Assembly: GCF_035917415.1 (NCBI RefSeq)
Contig: NZ_CP109073.1
Location: forward strand, 1,054,001 to 1,118,000
Direction of reading: 5' to 3'
Source: Streptomyces sp. NBC_01803
GTDB taxonomy: Bacteria; Actinomycetota; Actinomycetes; Streptomycetales; Streptomycetaceae
Length of the DNA stretch: 64,000 nucleotides
Shown here: in pieces, positions 8,166-17,201 of the stretch
Numbering within the stretch: the first letter of the stretch is position 1
Layout: every line of letters starts with the position of its first letter
The notes under the pieces: model-generated
Seen by the model: the letters and a program-made list of their open reading frames with translations, nothing else
The model's database searches: none
What the model was told of the DNA's origin: nothing
Made by a program: the position numbers and the translations under genes

Positions 8166-9476
8166 ATGACAGCGGTCGGGCGCCGTGTGGCGATCCTCGG
8201 CGGTAACCGCATTCCCTTCGCCCGCTCTGACGGGCCGTACGCGACCGCGTCCAACCAGGACATGCTCACGGCCGCGCTGGCCGGCCTGGTGGACCGGTTC
8301 GAACTGCGCGGTCAGCTCCTCGGGGAGTTCGTCGCCGGTGCGGTCCTCAAGCACGCCAGGGACTTCAACCTCGCCCGGGAAACCGTCCTGGGCAGCGCAC
8401 TTGACCACCGCACCCCCGCCTACGACATCCAGCAGGCGTGCGGCACGGGTCTGGAAGCCGTCATCCTCGTCGCCAACAAGATCGCCCTGGGTCAGATCGA
8501 GGCGGGCGTCGCGGGCGGCGTCGACACGGCGAGCGACGCGCCGCTGGCCCTCAACGACGACCTGCGCAAGGTCCTGCTGAAGGCCCGCCGGGGCACGTCC
8601 GTGCCGCAGCGGCTCAAGGCCCTCTCCGGTGTCCGGCCCCGGCACGTGAAGCCCGACATCCCGCGCAACGCCGAGCCCAGGACCGGGCTCTCGATGGGCG
8701 AGCACGCGGCGCGCACGGCCGCTGAGTGGCGGATCTCACGCGAGGACCAGGACGTGCTGGCGGCCACCAGCCACCAGCGCCTGGCCGCCGCGTACCAGAG
8801 CGGCTTCTTCGAGGACCTGATCACCCCCTACCGCGGCCTGGAGCGCGACCAGAACCTGCGCCCGGAGAGCAGTGTCGAGAAGCTGGCCAAGCTCAAGCCG
8901 GTCTTCGGCACCGACGGCCCCAGCCCCACCATGACGGCGGGCAACTCGACGCCGCTCACCGACGGCGCCTCCACCGTGCTGCTGGCCAGCGAGGAGTGGG
9001 CCGCCGAGCGCGGGCTGCCGGTCCTGGCCTACATCACCTACTCCCGCACCGCGGGTGTGGACTTCGTCCAGGGCCCCGACGGGCTGCTGACCGCCCCGGT
9101 CTTCGCCGTGCCGAAGCTCCTGGAGGCCGCCGGGCTGTCCCTCCAGGACCTCGACCTGTACGAGATCCACGAGGCGTTCGCCTCCCAGGTCCTCGCCACC
9201 CTCGCCGCCTGGGACGACCCCGGCTTCTGCGAGCGCCGCCTCGGCCTGGAAAAGCCACTGGGCCCGATCGACCGCGACCGGCTCAACATCAACGGCTCCT
9301 CGCTCGCCACCGGCCACCCCTTCGCGGCGACCGGTGGGCGCATCGTCGCCACTCTGGCCAAGCTGCTCAACCAGCAGGCGCGGGAGCGTGGCGGGACCGT
9401 CCGGGGCCTCATCTCGATCTGTGCCGCCGGCGGCCTCGGCGTCACCGCCATACTCGAAAGCCAGCAGGGGAGCTGA
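8166..9476 (+). CDS. fadA2: acetyl-CoA C-acyltransferase (thiolase), FadA2/FadI type
   Basis: 436 residues. Thiolytic cleavage of 3-ketoacyl-CoA. Nucleophile Cys in IQQACGTGLEAV (near residue 93), His in YEIHEAFASQ, GHPFAATGGR and the second Cys in CAAGGLGVTAILE are all present, so it should be active. Divergent from fabG4/htdX and followed 1 nt later by the acyl-CoA ligase gene, so the module covers activation, reduction/hydration and thiolysis of acyl chains. Confidence 0.92.
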   Translation: MTAVGRRVAILGGNRIPFARSDGPYATASNQDMLTAALAGLVDRFELRGQLLGEFVAGAVLKHARDFNLARETVLGSALDHRTPAYDIQQACGTGLEAVILVANKIALGQIEAGVAGGVDTASDAPLALNDDLRKVLLKARRGTSVPQRLKALSGVRPRHVKPDIPRNAEPRTGLSMGEHAARTAAEWRISREDQDVLAATSHQRLAAAYQSGFFEDLITPYRGLERDQNLRPESSVEKLAKLKPVFGTDGPSPTMTAGNSTPLTDGASTVLLASEEWAAERGLPVLAYITYSRTAGVDFVQGPDGLLTAPVFAVPKLLEAAGLSLQDLDLYEIHEAFASQVLATLAAWDDPGFCERRLGLEKPLGPIDRDRLNINGSSLATGHPFAATGGRIVATLAKLLNQQARERGGTVRGLISICAAGGLGVTAILESQQGS

Positions 9477-9477
9477 C

Positions 9478-11406
9478 ATGGGCGCTCGACAGGACCTCAA
9501 GAGGGCGAAGAAGCACGGGGATCTGTCCACCCGCGTCCGACCGGAAGTGATCAGCGAGAACGGTGTGGTGCGCGAGGTGCGTGTCCCCCCGCTGGTCACT
9601 CCGCCGGCTTCGGGGAGCATCGCGGACATCCCGTTCACCAACGCGGCGGAGGCGCCCGGTTCGGTGGTCATCCGGCGCAAGGTCGGCGACCGCTATGTCC
9701 CGGTGACGGCCTCGGCGTTCGCGCGGGAGGTCACGGACGCGGCCAAGGGGCTGATCGCGGCGGGTCTGGTGCCCGGCGGGCGGGTGGCCGTGATGGCGCG
9801 CACCTGTTACGAGTGGGCGGTGCTGGACTTCGCGATCTGGGCGGCGGGCGGCCAGACCGTGCCGATCTACGCGACGTCCTCCGCCGAGCAGATCGAGTGG
9901 ATCCTGCGGGACTCCGGCACGGCGTTCATCGTCGTGGAGACCGCCGACCACGCCGCCACCGCCGAGACGGCCATCGCGGAGGTCGCCCGAGACCTGCCGC
10001 AGCCGCGCCTGTGGCGCATCGACGACGGGGCACTGGCCCAGCTCACCGCGCTCGGCCGGGACGTGGCCGACGCGGAGGTGACCGAACGGCGCACCGCGCT
10101 CGACCCGGACACCATCGCCACCCTCGTCTACACCTCGGGCACCACCGGCCGCCCCAAGGGCTGCGTGCTCACCCACGCCAACCTGCACGCCTCGTCCGCC
10201 AATGTGGTCGAGCTGCTCCAGCCGGTGTTCGAGACGGTCACGAAGCAGGCCGCGTCGACGCTGCTGTTCCTGCCGCTGGCCCACATCCTGGGCCGGACGA
10301 TCCAGATCGCCTGTCTGTCCGGGCGCATCGAGATCGGCCACTGCCCGAGCATCAAGCCGGACGACCTGCGGCCCGAACTGGCCATCTTCAAGCCGACCTT
10401 CCTGGTCGGTGTGCCGTATCTCTTCGAGAAGATCCACGACACCGGACGGGCCATGGCCGAGAAGATCGGCCGCGGCTCGTCGTTCGAGCGGGCCGACCGG
10501 ATCGCCGTGAAGTACGGCGAGGCCGCACTGCGCAAGTACCTCGGCACCGGCCCCGGCCCGAGCCTGGGACTCTCGCTCGCCCGGGGGTTGTACGACCTGC
10601 TGGTGTACCGGAGGATTCGCGCCGCCCTCGGCGGCCAGGTCCGGTACGCCATCAGCGGCGGCTCCCCGCTGGACACCCGGCTGAACCTGTTCTTCTTCGG
10701 CTGCGGCATCGTGATCTACGAGGGCTACGGCCTCACCGAGACCACGGCGGCCGTCACCCTGATCCCGCCGCTGGACCCCCGGCCGGGCACGGTCGGCCAG
10801 CCGCTGCCCGGCGCGTCGATCCGCATAGCGGACGACGGCGAGGTGCTGATCAAGGGCGGCACCGTCTTCGGGGCGTACTGGAACAACCCGACCGCCACCA
10901 AGGAGGCCCTGGACCCCGACTCCTGGTTCTCCACCGGCGACCTGGGCACCCTGGACACCGACGGCTATCTGAAGATCACCGGCCGGAAGAAGGACATCAT
11001 CATCACCAACGGGGGCAAGAACGTCTCCCCCGCCGTCCTGGAGGACCGGCTGCGCAGCCGCCCCCCGGTCGGGCAGTGCATGGTGGTCGGCGACAAGCAG
11101 GCGTACATCGCGGCGCTGATCGCGCTGGAGCCGGACGCGCTGCACCACTGGCTGACGGTGCGCAAGCGTCCGCTGGACACGCCGTTCGAGGAGCTGAAGC
11201 AGGACAAACAGCTCCTGGCCGACGTGCAGCGGGCGGTGGACTACGCGAACGAGGCCGTCTCGCGCGCCGAGTCCATCCGCAAGTTCATCCTGGTGGAGGG
11301 CGACTTCACCGAGGAGAACGGGCTGCTGACCCCGTCGCTGAAGGTCAAGCGCAAGGCGGTGGGCGAGCGGTACGCCAAGGACATCGAGGAGCTGTACGGC
11401 GGCTGA
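9478..11406 (+). CDS. long-chain fatty acid-CoA ligase (FadD15-like)
   Basis: 642 residues. ANL-superfamily adenylating enzyme: P-loop TLVYTSGTTGRPKGC near residue 218, YEGYGLTETTAAVTL, STGDLGTLDTDGYLKITGRK with the hinge, and KNVSPAVLED. C-terminal Lys is in the LTPSLKVKRK segment. Activates fatty acids to acyl-CoA via acyl-AMP. ATG 9478 follows AGGGGAGC and lies 1 nt past the thiolase stop; the longer frame overlapping the thiolase is spurious. It ends at a strong bidirectional terminator. Confidence 0.92.
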   Translation: MGARQDLKRAKKHGDLSTRVRPEVISENGVVREVRVPPLVTPPASGSIADIPFTNAAEAPGSVVIRRKVGDRYVPVTASAFAREVTDAAKGLIAAGLVPGGRVAVMARTCYEWAVLDFAIWAAGGQTVPIYATSSAEQIEWILRDSGTAFIVVETADHAATAETAIAEVARDLPQPRLWRIDDGALAQLTALGRDVADAEVTERRTALDPDTIATLVYTSGTTGRPKGCVLTHANLHASSANVVELLQPVFETVTKQAASTLLFLPLAHILGRTIQIACLSGRIEIGHCPSIKPDDLRPELAIFKPTFLVGVPYLFEKIHDTGRAMAEKIGRGSSFERADRIAVKYGEAALRKYLGTGPGPSLGLSLARGLYDLLVYRRIRAALGGQVRYAISGGSPLDTRLNLFFFGCGIVIYEGYGLTETTAAVTLIPPLDPRPGTVGQPLPGASIRIADDGEVLIKGGTVFGAYWNNPTATKEALDPDSWFSTGDLGTLDTDGYLKITGRKKDIIITNGGKNVSPAVLEDRLRSRPPVGQCMVVGDKQAYIAALIALEPDALHHWLTVRKRPLDTPFEELKQDKQLLADVQRAVDYANEAVSRAESIRKFILVEGDFTEENGLLTPSLKVKRKAVGERYAKDIEELYGG

Positions 11407-11428
11407 CCCTCCGATCGTCCCCGACGAG

Positions 11429-11458
11429 GCGGCGTCCGGCCGGTGGGCCGGACGCCGC
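11429..11458. terminator. bidirectional terminator
   Basis: Perfect 13-bp stem GCGGCGTCCGGCC / GGCCGGACGCCGC with a GGTG loop, between the convergent acyl-CoA ligase and sulfatase genes. Confidence 0.85.
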
Positions 11459-11464
11459 TTCGCG

Positions 11465-13783
11465 TCACTCGAAGGCGGCGGCGGCCTCCCGCAGCGTGCG
11501 GGCCACCGTCTCCGGGTCGTACGGCGCCGGCGGCCCCGGCGTGTAGGTCACCGACGTCAGCCCGCCCGAGTACGGGAAGGTGCCGTGCCGCTCGAACAGC
11601 GGCCAGGACACCGGGGACTTGCGGTCGATCCCCACGCTGATGCCCTGGAACGGCGCCATCCCGATGAGCTGGTGGACGGCCGGGCCGGTGGCCGTGGCGG
11701 TGCCGTCCACGCTGATCGTGAACGACCAGCGGATGCCCGGCAGGGCCGTGGCCGCGACCTCGATGGTGTGTTCCCCGGCCGGCAGCGGGCCGGCGTCCGT
11801 CTCGTGCGGCACACCGTACTCGTTGTAGACGAACCGCAGTCGGCCGTCCTCCACGTAGAGGCCGTAGCCGCCGCCCTGGTCGCCGTGCGAGACCAGCACG
11901 CCCGCGTCGGACGGGCCGTGGCGGCGCAGGCGGACGGTGATGGCGAAGGACCGGAAGGAGATCAGCCGCGAGGAACGGTACCGCTCCAGCTCCGGGGTGC
12001 CGGGCAGCAGCGTGACCGGGCGGCGCAGGCGCTCCTCGTCCGGGGAGCGCAGGGCCAGTGCGCCGCTGGCGTCCGGCAGCGGGAAGACGCCGTCGCGCCA
12101 GGCCGCCGCCTCCCAGGCGGCCGACAACTCCTTGACGACGTCGGGGTGGTCGGCGGCGACGTCGGTCGTCTCGGTCGGGTCGCGTCCGATGTCGAACAGC
12201 GCCCACTCGTCGTCGTCGTAGTCGGCGCCCCGCCGGTGGAGGGTGACCAGCTTCCAGCCGTCGCGGTAGTAGCTGCGGTTGCCGGTCATCTCGCAATACT
12301 GCTCGACGTGCGCGGAGTCGGCCGCCGGGTCGGTCAGCACGGGCGCGAAGCTCACGCCGTCCAGCTCCTGCACCGGGCCGCCGCGCAGCATCCTTGGGCG
12401 CTCGACGCCCGCCAGTTCCAGCAGGGTCGGCACGATGTCCGTGACGTACTGGTACTGGTCGCGCGTGCCGTCCGGCAGCCCGGCCGCCGGCCAGGAGAGG
12501 ATGAACGGGACGCGCACGCCGCCCGCGTAGGTCTGCCCCTTGTACAGGCGGAACGGGGTATTGGACGCCATGCCCCAGCCGCGCGGGTAGTGCACGAGGG
12601 TGCGCGGGCCGCCGATCAGCTCCGGGTCGCGGTCCACGTCCGGGTTCCAGTCGTCGGGCAGCCCGGGGTGCTGGACGAAACGGCTGAAGTAGCTGCGGGT
12701 GCCCTCGGGGCCGCCCTCACCCGTGCCGCCGTTGTCGCTGGTGAAGACGATGATGGTGTTGTCGAGGTCGCCGAGGGCTTCGAGGGTGTCGAGGAGGCGG
12801 CCGAGGTTCTGGTCGATGTTGTCGACCATCGCCGCGTAGACCTCCATGTAGCGTGCGTAGAGCCGCTGTTGGTCGGCCGACAGCTCGTCCCAGGCGCCGA
12901 CCTCGTGGCCCGCCTCGTGGTTGCGGGGCGGCAGCGCGGTGTCCGCCGGGAAGAGGCCGTCCGCGAGCTGGCGGGCGAAGCGGGTCTCGCGCAGCCGGTC
13001 CCAGCCCTCGTCGTACCGGCCGCGGTGGCGGGCGATGTCCTCGGGCTTGGCCTGGAGCGGGCCGTGGACGGCGTTGTGGGCCAGGTAGAGGAAGAACGGC
13101 TTGTCGGCGTCGTGCGCGCGCAGCGACTTCACCATGGCGATCGCCTGATCGGTGATGTCGTCGGTGTAGTAGTAGTCCTCGGGGAAGGCGTCGATGTCCA
13201 GCGGGCTGTTGTCCCGCACCAGTTGGTGCGGGTGGAAGAGGCTGGTCAGTCCTTCCAGCACGCCGTAGTAGCGGTCGAAGCCCTTCTGGAGCGGCCAGTC
13301 GCGGCGGTCGTCGGCGGCGTTGGACGCCGAGTCGCGGGTGAGGTGCCACTTGCCGACGGCGTAGGTCGCGTAGCCCGCGTCGTGCAGGGTCTCCGCGAGG
13401 GTGGGGATGTCGTCGGCGATCTCCATGCCGTAGCCGGGGAATCCGGGGTCGGCGTTGGCGACGAACGAGTATCCGACGCGGTGCGGGTTGAGGCCGGTCA
13501 GCAGCGCGGCGCGGGCGGGCGAGCACAGCGGCATGGTGTGGTAGTTGGTGAGCCGCACACCGCGCTCGGCCAGCCGGTCGAGGACCGGGGTGGGGATCTC
13601 CGCGCCGAAGGGGCCGATGTCGCTGTATCCCATGTCGTCCACGAGGACGACGACGATGTTCGGCGCCTGGGCGTCCGGGCGGCGGCGCTCGGGCCAGGCC
13701 GCCTCCGACTCGGCGAACGTCCGGCCGACGATGCCGCCGAAGGCGTCGTAGGGGTTGCGGCGGTAGGGAGACGGCAGGCTCAT
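11465..13783 (-). CDS. arylsulfatase (type I, Cys-type)
   Basis: 772 residues, no signal peptide visible, so probably cytosolic. Hydrolyses sulfate esters using a formylglycine made from the Cys of the CSPAR motif near residue 90 (TMPLCSPARAALLTG). Metal ligands: VDDMGYSDIG at the start and TSDNGGTGEGG near residue 355. The C-terminal ~200 residues (from about 560) form a beta-rich extension (AITVRLRRHG; GEHTIEVAATALPGIRW). ATG overlaps the stop of the truncated FGE gene by 4 nt, so translation is coupled. Last gene of the ABC-transporter operon. The natural substrate is unknown. Confidence 0.92.
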   Translation of the reverse strand: MSLPSPYRRNPYDAFGGIVGRTFAESEAAWPERRRPDAQAPNIVVVLVDDMGYSDIGPFGAEIPTPVLDRLAERGVRLTNYHTMPLCSPARAALLTGLNPHRVGYSFVANADPGFPGYGMEIADDIPTLAETLHDAGYATYAVGKWHLTRDSASNAADDRRDWPLQKGFDRYYGVLEGLTSLFHPHQLVRDNSPLDIDAFPEDYYYTDDITDQAIAMVKSLRAHDADKPFFLYLAHNAVHGPLQAKPEDIARHRGRYDEGWDRLRETRFARQLADGLFPADTALPPRNHEAGHEVGAWDELSADQQRLYARYMEVYAAMVDNIDQNLGRLLDTLEALGDLDNTIIVFTSDNGGTGEGGPEGTRSYFSRFVQHPGLPDDWNPDVDRDPELIGGPRTLVHYPRGWGMASNTPFRLYKGQTYAGGVRVPFILSWPAAGLPDGTRDQYQYVTDIVPTLLELAGVERPRMLRGGPVQELDGVSFAPVLTDPAADSAHVEQYCEMTGNRSYYRDGWKLVTLHRRGADYDDDEWALFDIGRDPTETTDVAADHPDVVKELSAAWEAAAWRDGVFPLPDASGALALRSPDEERLRRPVTLLPGTPELERYRSSRLISFRSFAITVRLRRHGPSDAGVLVSHGDQGGGYGLYVEDGRLRFVYNEYGVPHETDAGPLPAGEHTIEVAATALPGIRWSFTISVDGTATATGPAVHQLIGMAPFQGISVGIDRKSPVSWPLFERHGTFPYSGGLTSVTYTPGPPAPYDPETVARTLREAAAAFE

Positions 13784-14295
13784 GCGGAGGTCCTCACGGC
13801 GGCGGATAGGGACGGGGACGGGGCTGGAGACGCGGACCCGGACGCGGACGTGCCGGTCGGGACGGGGAAGAGCCGGGCCGGCTCCTCGGCCGGCGGGGTG
13901 AGCTCGGCGCGGCCCGGCTCGCCGAAGGTGGCGGCCGGTTGGAGCAGCGCGGCGCCGGGGGCGAGGACGAGGTGGAACACGAAGGAGTTCCCGAAGCGTT
14001 CGGCGTCGGTGACATAGCCGGTGGCGTCGGCGAACGCGGCGAAGTCGGCGTTGGTGACGGCCGTGGTGTCGATGCGGAACGGCGCGACCCGCACCTCGCG
14101 GACCGGCCCCTCGGCGTCCGCGTGGTACACCTCCCGGAAGTGGTCACCCAGGGTGAACACCCCGCCGGGCAGGGTCACTTGTGCCCGCTCCGGCCGCCGC
14201 GCCGGCCGCGTGCCGACGGCGAGGGGCGGCAGCTCGGTGCCGGAGTGCCCGTGCCCCCGGTCGCGGCCGGGGACGCGGCGGCGGCGGCCCGTCAC
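13780..14295 (-). CDS. N-terminal fragment of formylglycine-generating enzyme (SUMF1/EgtB fold)
   Basis: 171 residues, against ~310 for full FGE. Residues ~40-105 closely follow the start of Streptomyces FGE as I remember it (VTLPGGVFTLGDHF; RVAPFRIDTTAVTNADFAAF; TGYVTDAERFGNSFVFHLV). After that the homology stops, and a Pro/Ala/Ser-rich tail (TGTSASGSASPAPSPSLSA) leads to the stop. The C-terminal half with the two active-site Cys and the calcium sites is absent. GTG 14295 overlaps the ABC ATPase stop by 4 nt and its own stop overlaps the sulfatase start by 4 nt, so the frame is kept open and coupled. Either a relic or a non-catalytic sulfatase-binding piece. Confidence 0.75.
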   Translation of the reverse strand: MTGRRRRVPGRDRGHGHSGTELPPLAVGTRPARRPERAQVTLPGGVFTLGDHFREVYHADAEGPVREVRVAPFRIDTTAVTNADFAAFADATGYVTDAERFGNSFVFHLVLAPGAALLQPAATFGEPGRAELTPPAEEPARLFPVPTGTSASGSASPAPSPSLSAAVRTSA

Positions 14296-16271
14296 GCGAT
14301 CACCGGGGCGGCGGCGAGGAGGGTGCGGGTGTAGTCGTGCCGGGGCCGCTCGCAGATGTCGTCCGCCGGGCCGGTCTCCACGATCCGCCCCTGGTGCATG
14401 ACCGCGATGCGGTGGCTGACCTGACGGACCACGGCCAGGTCGTGGGCGATGAAGATCATGGCGAGCCCGAGCCGCCGCTGGAGGTCGGTCAGCAGGTTGA
14501 CCACCTGGGCCTGCACGGAGACGTCGAGCGCGGAGACCGGCTCGTCGCAGATCAGGACGGACGGCTCGGGCGCCAGCGCGCGGGCGATCCCGATGCGCTG
14601 TCGCTGCCCGCCGGAGAAGTCGCGCGGATAGCGGTCGGCGGCGTCCGGGTCGATGCCGACCTGGGCGAGGAGCGCGGCGACGCGCTCGGGGCGGTCGGCC
14701 CGGTCGCCGATGCCGTGCGCGATGAGCGGCTCCGCGATGACGCGGCCCACGGTCATGCGGGGGTTGAGGGAGGCGTAGGGGTCCTGGAACACCATCTGCA
14801 CCTCGCGGCGCAGCTCCTTGAGCGCGGCGCCCGAGGCACCGGTGACGTCCCGCCCCCGGAACCGGACGGCCCCCGATGTCGCGGGGTGCGCGCGCACGAT
14901 GGTCCGCGCGAGGGTGGACTTGCCGCTGCCGGACTCCCCCACGACGCCCAGGGTCTCCCCCGCCGCGAGCGAGAGTTCGACCCCGTCGAGCGCGACGAAC
15001 GGCCGGCGCCGCCCGCCACGCCCCCGCACCGGGAAGGTCTTGCGCAGCCCGGTGACGTCGAGCAGCGCCGTCTCCGACGGATGGGGCTCCCGGGCGGCGG
15101 GCACGGACACGGGCACGGGCACGGGCACGGGCGGGCCGGCATCCGGGCCGGGCCGCTCCCCGCCGGTGGCCTCGCCTGCCGGGCCACGGCGGGCTTCGCC
15201 GGCTCCCCCGGCCGGCCCGTGCCCGTTCGAGCGGGCGGGGCCGGCGGTCTCCACGGCCTCGGCCGTGCCCGTTCCCACGGTGACCAGCTCCCGCGCGCCC
15301 ACCGCCTCCGCCGTCACGAAGCAGGCCGTCCGCACGCCGTCCGCGTGGCTCGTCAGCGGCGGGGCCGCCGCGTGGCAGCGGTCCTCCACCAGCGGGCAGC
15401 GCGCCGCGAAGGGGCAGCCGGACAGCGGCCGGGAGAGGTCGGGCGGGGTGCCCGGGATGCTGTGCAGGCGGGTGCCGGAAGGGGCGTCGAGGCGGGGGAC
15501 GGCGGCCAGCAGCCCGGCCGTGTACGGGTGGCGGGGGTGGCGGAGGACTGTTTCCGTGGGGCCGTCCTCGACCACCGTGCCGCCGTACATCACCAGCGTC
15601 CGGCGGCAGGCGCGGGCCACCACGCCCATGTTGTGGGTGATCAGCACCACCGCCGTGCCCGTCTCGCGGTTCACCCGGTCCAGCAGGCGCAGGATCTGGT
15701 CCTGCACGGTCGCGTCCAGTGCCGTGGTCGGCTCGTCGGCCAGCAGCACGTCGGGCTCGTTGGCGAGGGCGAGCGCGATCATGACGCGCTGCCGCATGCC
15801 GCCGGAGAACTGGTGCGGGTAGTCGCGCAGGCGGCGCGCCGCGTCCGGGATGCCGACCAGGTCGAGCAGCTCGACCGTGCGGCGCGCCCGGGCCGCCCGG
15901 TCGCCGCGTCCGTGGGCGCGCATCGCCTCGTCCAGGTGCCGGCCGATGGACAGAACGGGGTTGAGCGCGGTCATCGGGTCCTGGAAGATCATGGCGATCT
16001 TCGCGCCCCGGGCGCCGCGCAGCCACTCCTCGTCGGCGGTGGTCAGGTCCGTGCCGTCCAGCCGGACCGAGCCGCCGGTGATGCGGCCGGTGCCGGGCAG
16101 CATCCGCATCAGGGCGAGCGCCGTCGTGGACTTGCCGGAGCCGGACTCGCCCACGATGCCCAGCGTCTCGCCGGGCGCGAGCCGGAACCCCACGCCGTTC
16201 ACGGCCCGGACCCGGCGGTGGCCGTCGTCGAAGGTGACCTGGAGGTCCTGGACGTCGAGAGCGGAGGTCAT
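14292..16271 (-). CDS. ABC transporter, two fused ATPase domains (peptide/nickel/opine family)
   Basis: 659 residues: a DppD-like and a DppF-like ATPase in one chain. Each half has Walker A GESGSGKST (residues ~41 and ~410), signature (QFSGGMRQRV; FSGGQRQRI), Walker B (LLADEPTTALD; LICDEPVSALD) and switch His. The first half ends with the oligopeptide-transporter C-terminal Cys motif (SGCPFAARCPLVEDRC). A Gly/Pro/Ala linker with GTGTG-type repeats separates the halves. Powers import with the two permeases upstream. The start overlaps the permease stop by 4 nt. Confidence 0.93.
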   Translation of the reverse strand: MTSALDVQDLQVTFDDGHRRVRAVNGVGFRLAPGETLGIVGESGSGKSTTALALMRMLPGTGRITGGSVRLDGTDLTTADEEWLRGARGAKIAMIFQDPMTALNPVLSIGRHLDEAMRAHGRGDRAARARRTVELLDLVGIPDAARRLRDYPHQFSGGMRQRVMIALALANEPDVLLADEPTTALDATVQDQILRLLDRVNRETGTAVVLITHNMGVVARACRRTLVMYGGTVVEDGPTETVLRHPRHPYTAGLLAAVPRLDAPSGTRLHSIPGTPPDLSRPLSGCPFAARCPLVEDRCHAAAPPLTSHADGVRTACFVTAEAVGARELVTVGTGTAEAVETAGPARSNGHGPAGGAGEARRGPAGEATGGERPGPDAGPPVPVPVPVSVPAAREPHPSETALLDVTGLRKTFPVRGRGGRRRPFVALDGVELSLAAGETLGVVGESGSGKSTLARTIVRAHPATSGAVRFRGRDVTGASGAALKELRREVQMVFQDPYASLNPRMTVGRVIAEPLIAHGIGDRADRPERVAALLAQVGIDPDAADRYPRDFSGGQRQRIGIARALAPEPSVLICDEPVSALDVSVQAQVVNLLTDLQRRLGLAMIFIAHDLAVVRQVSHRIAVMHQGRIVETGPADDICERPRHDYTRTLLAAAPVIA

Positions 16272-17194
16272 CGGCGCACTCCCTTGTTGAGGGCTTCAGC
16301 GATGAGGGTGAAGCCGAGCACGAGCCCGGTCACCGCGATCAGCGGCGCGGCGGCGAAGGAGGGGTGGCTGGACAGATACGGCATGGCCTGGCTGAGCACG
16401 CTGCCGAGCGTCGGCTCGGGCGGCCGGACGCCGACGCCGAGGAAGCTCATGGCGCCCTCGATGAACACGGCGATCGGCAGCGACACCGCGAGCTGGACGA
16501 CGAGCGGGTCCACGGCGTTGGGCAGGACGTGCCGGGTCAGCACCCGCAGCCGGCTCGCGCCGCCGACCCGGGCGGCGACGGCGTACTCGCGCTCGCGCTG
16601 GACGAGGATGCCGCCGCGCAGGACCCGGCCGAAGCCGGGGATCTCGGCGAGCGCGATGACGACGATCACCGGCAGGTAGCCGGGGCCCATGATGGCGGTG
16701 ATGGCCAGGGCCAGGATCAGCCCGGGGAACGCCAGCAGCAGGTCGAAGACGCGCTGCACGACGACATCGGCCGGGCGGGAGGCGGTGGCGAGCAGCGCGA
16801 GCAGGCTGCCGGCCACGGCGGCGGTCGGGACGGCGACGAGGATGATGGCCAGGTCGGTGCGGATGCCGTGCAGGACGCGGCTGAGCAGGTCGCGGCCGAC
16901 CTCGTCGGTGCCCAGGAGGTGCCCGCCGCTGCCGGGGTCGAGCAGGGCCTGTCCGCTCTGGGCCGTCGGAGCCGCGTCCGCGAGCACCGGGGCGAGGAGG
17001 CCGAGCAGGCCGATGACACCGATGAGGGCGAGGCCGGTGAGGCCGCGCGGGGCGAGCAGACCGCCCAGGTAGACGTTGCCGGCGCGCGGCCGGGCGGAGG
17101 CCGGGGTCCCGGTCGTGGTCCCGGCGGCCGTGGCCGTGGCTGTCGTCCCGGCGGCCTTGGCCGTGGTCTTGGCTGTGGTCTTGGCTGTGGTCAT
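16268..17194 (-). CDS. ABC transporter permease (DppC-like)
   Basis: 308 residues. Inner-membrane permease with a cytosolic N-terminal tail of Thr/Ala/Lys repeats (AKTTAKTTAKAAGTTATATA), then six predicted membrane segments starting at GLTGLALIGVIGLLGLLAPV. The coupling-loop region reads YAVAARVGGASRLRVLTRHV. LLGTDEVGRDLLSRVLHG is the DppC hallmark before the second helix. Pairs with the adjacent DppB-like permease, 7 nt away. Confidence 0.92.
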   Translation of the reverse strand: MTTAKTTAKTTAKAAGTTATATAAGTTTGTPASARPRAGNVYLGGLLAPRGLTGLALIGVIGLLGLLAPVLADAAPTAQSGQALLDPGSGGHLLGTDEVGRDLLSRVLHGIRTDLAIILVAVPTAAVAGSLLALLATASRPADVVVQRVFDLLLAFPGLILALAITAIMGPGYLPVIVVIALAEIPGFGRVLRGGILVQREREYAVAARVGGASRLRVLTRHVLPNAVDPLVVQLAVSLPIAVFIEGAMSFLGVGVRPPEPTLGSVLSQAMPYLSSHPSFAAAPLIAVTGLVLGFTLIAEALNKGVRR

Positions 17195-17201
17195 GGCCGC
17201 C

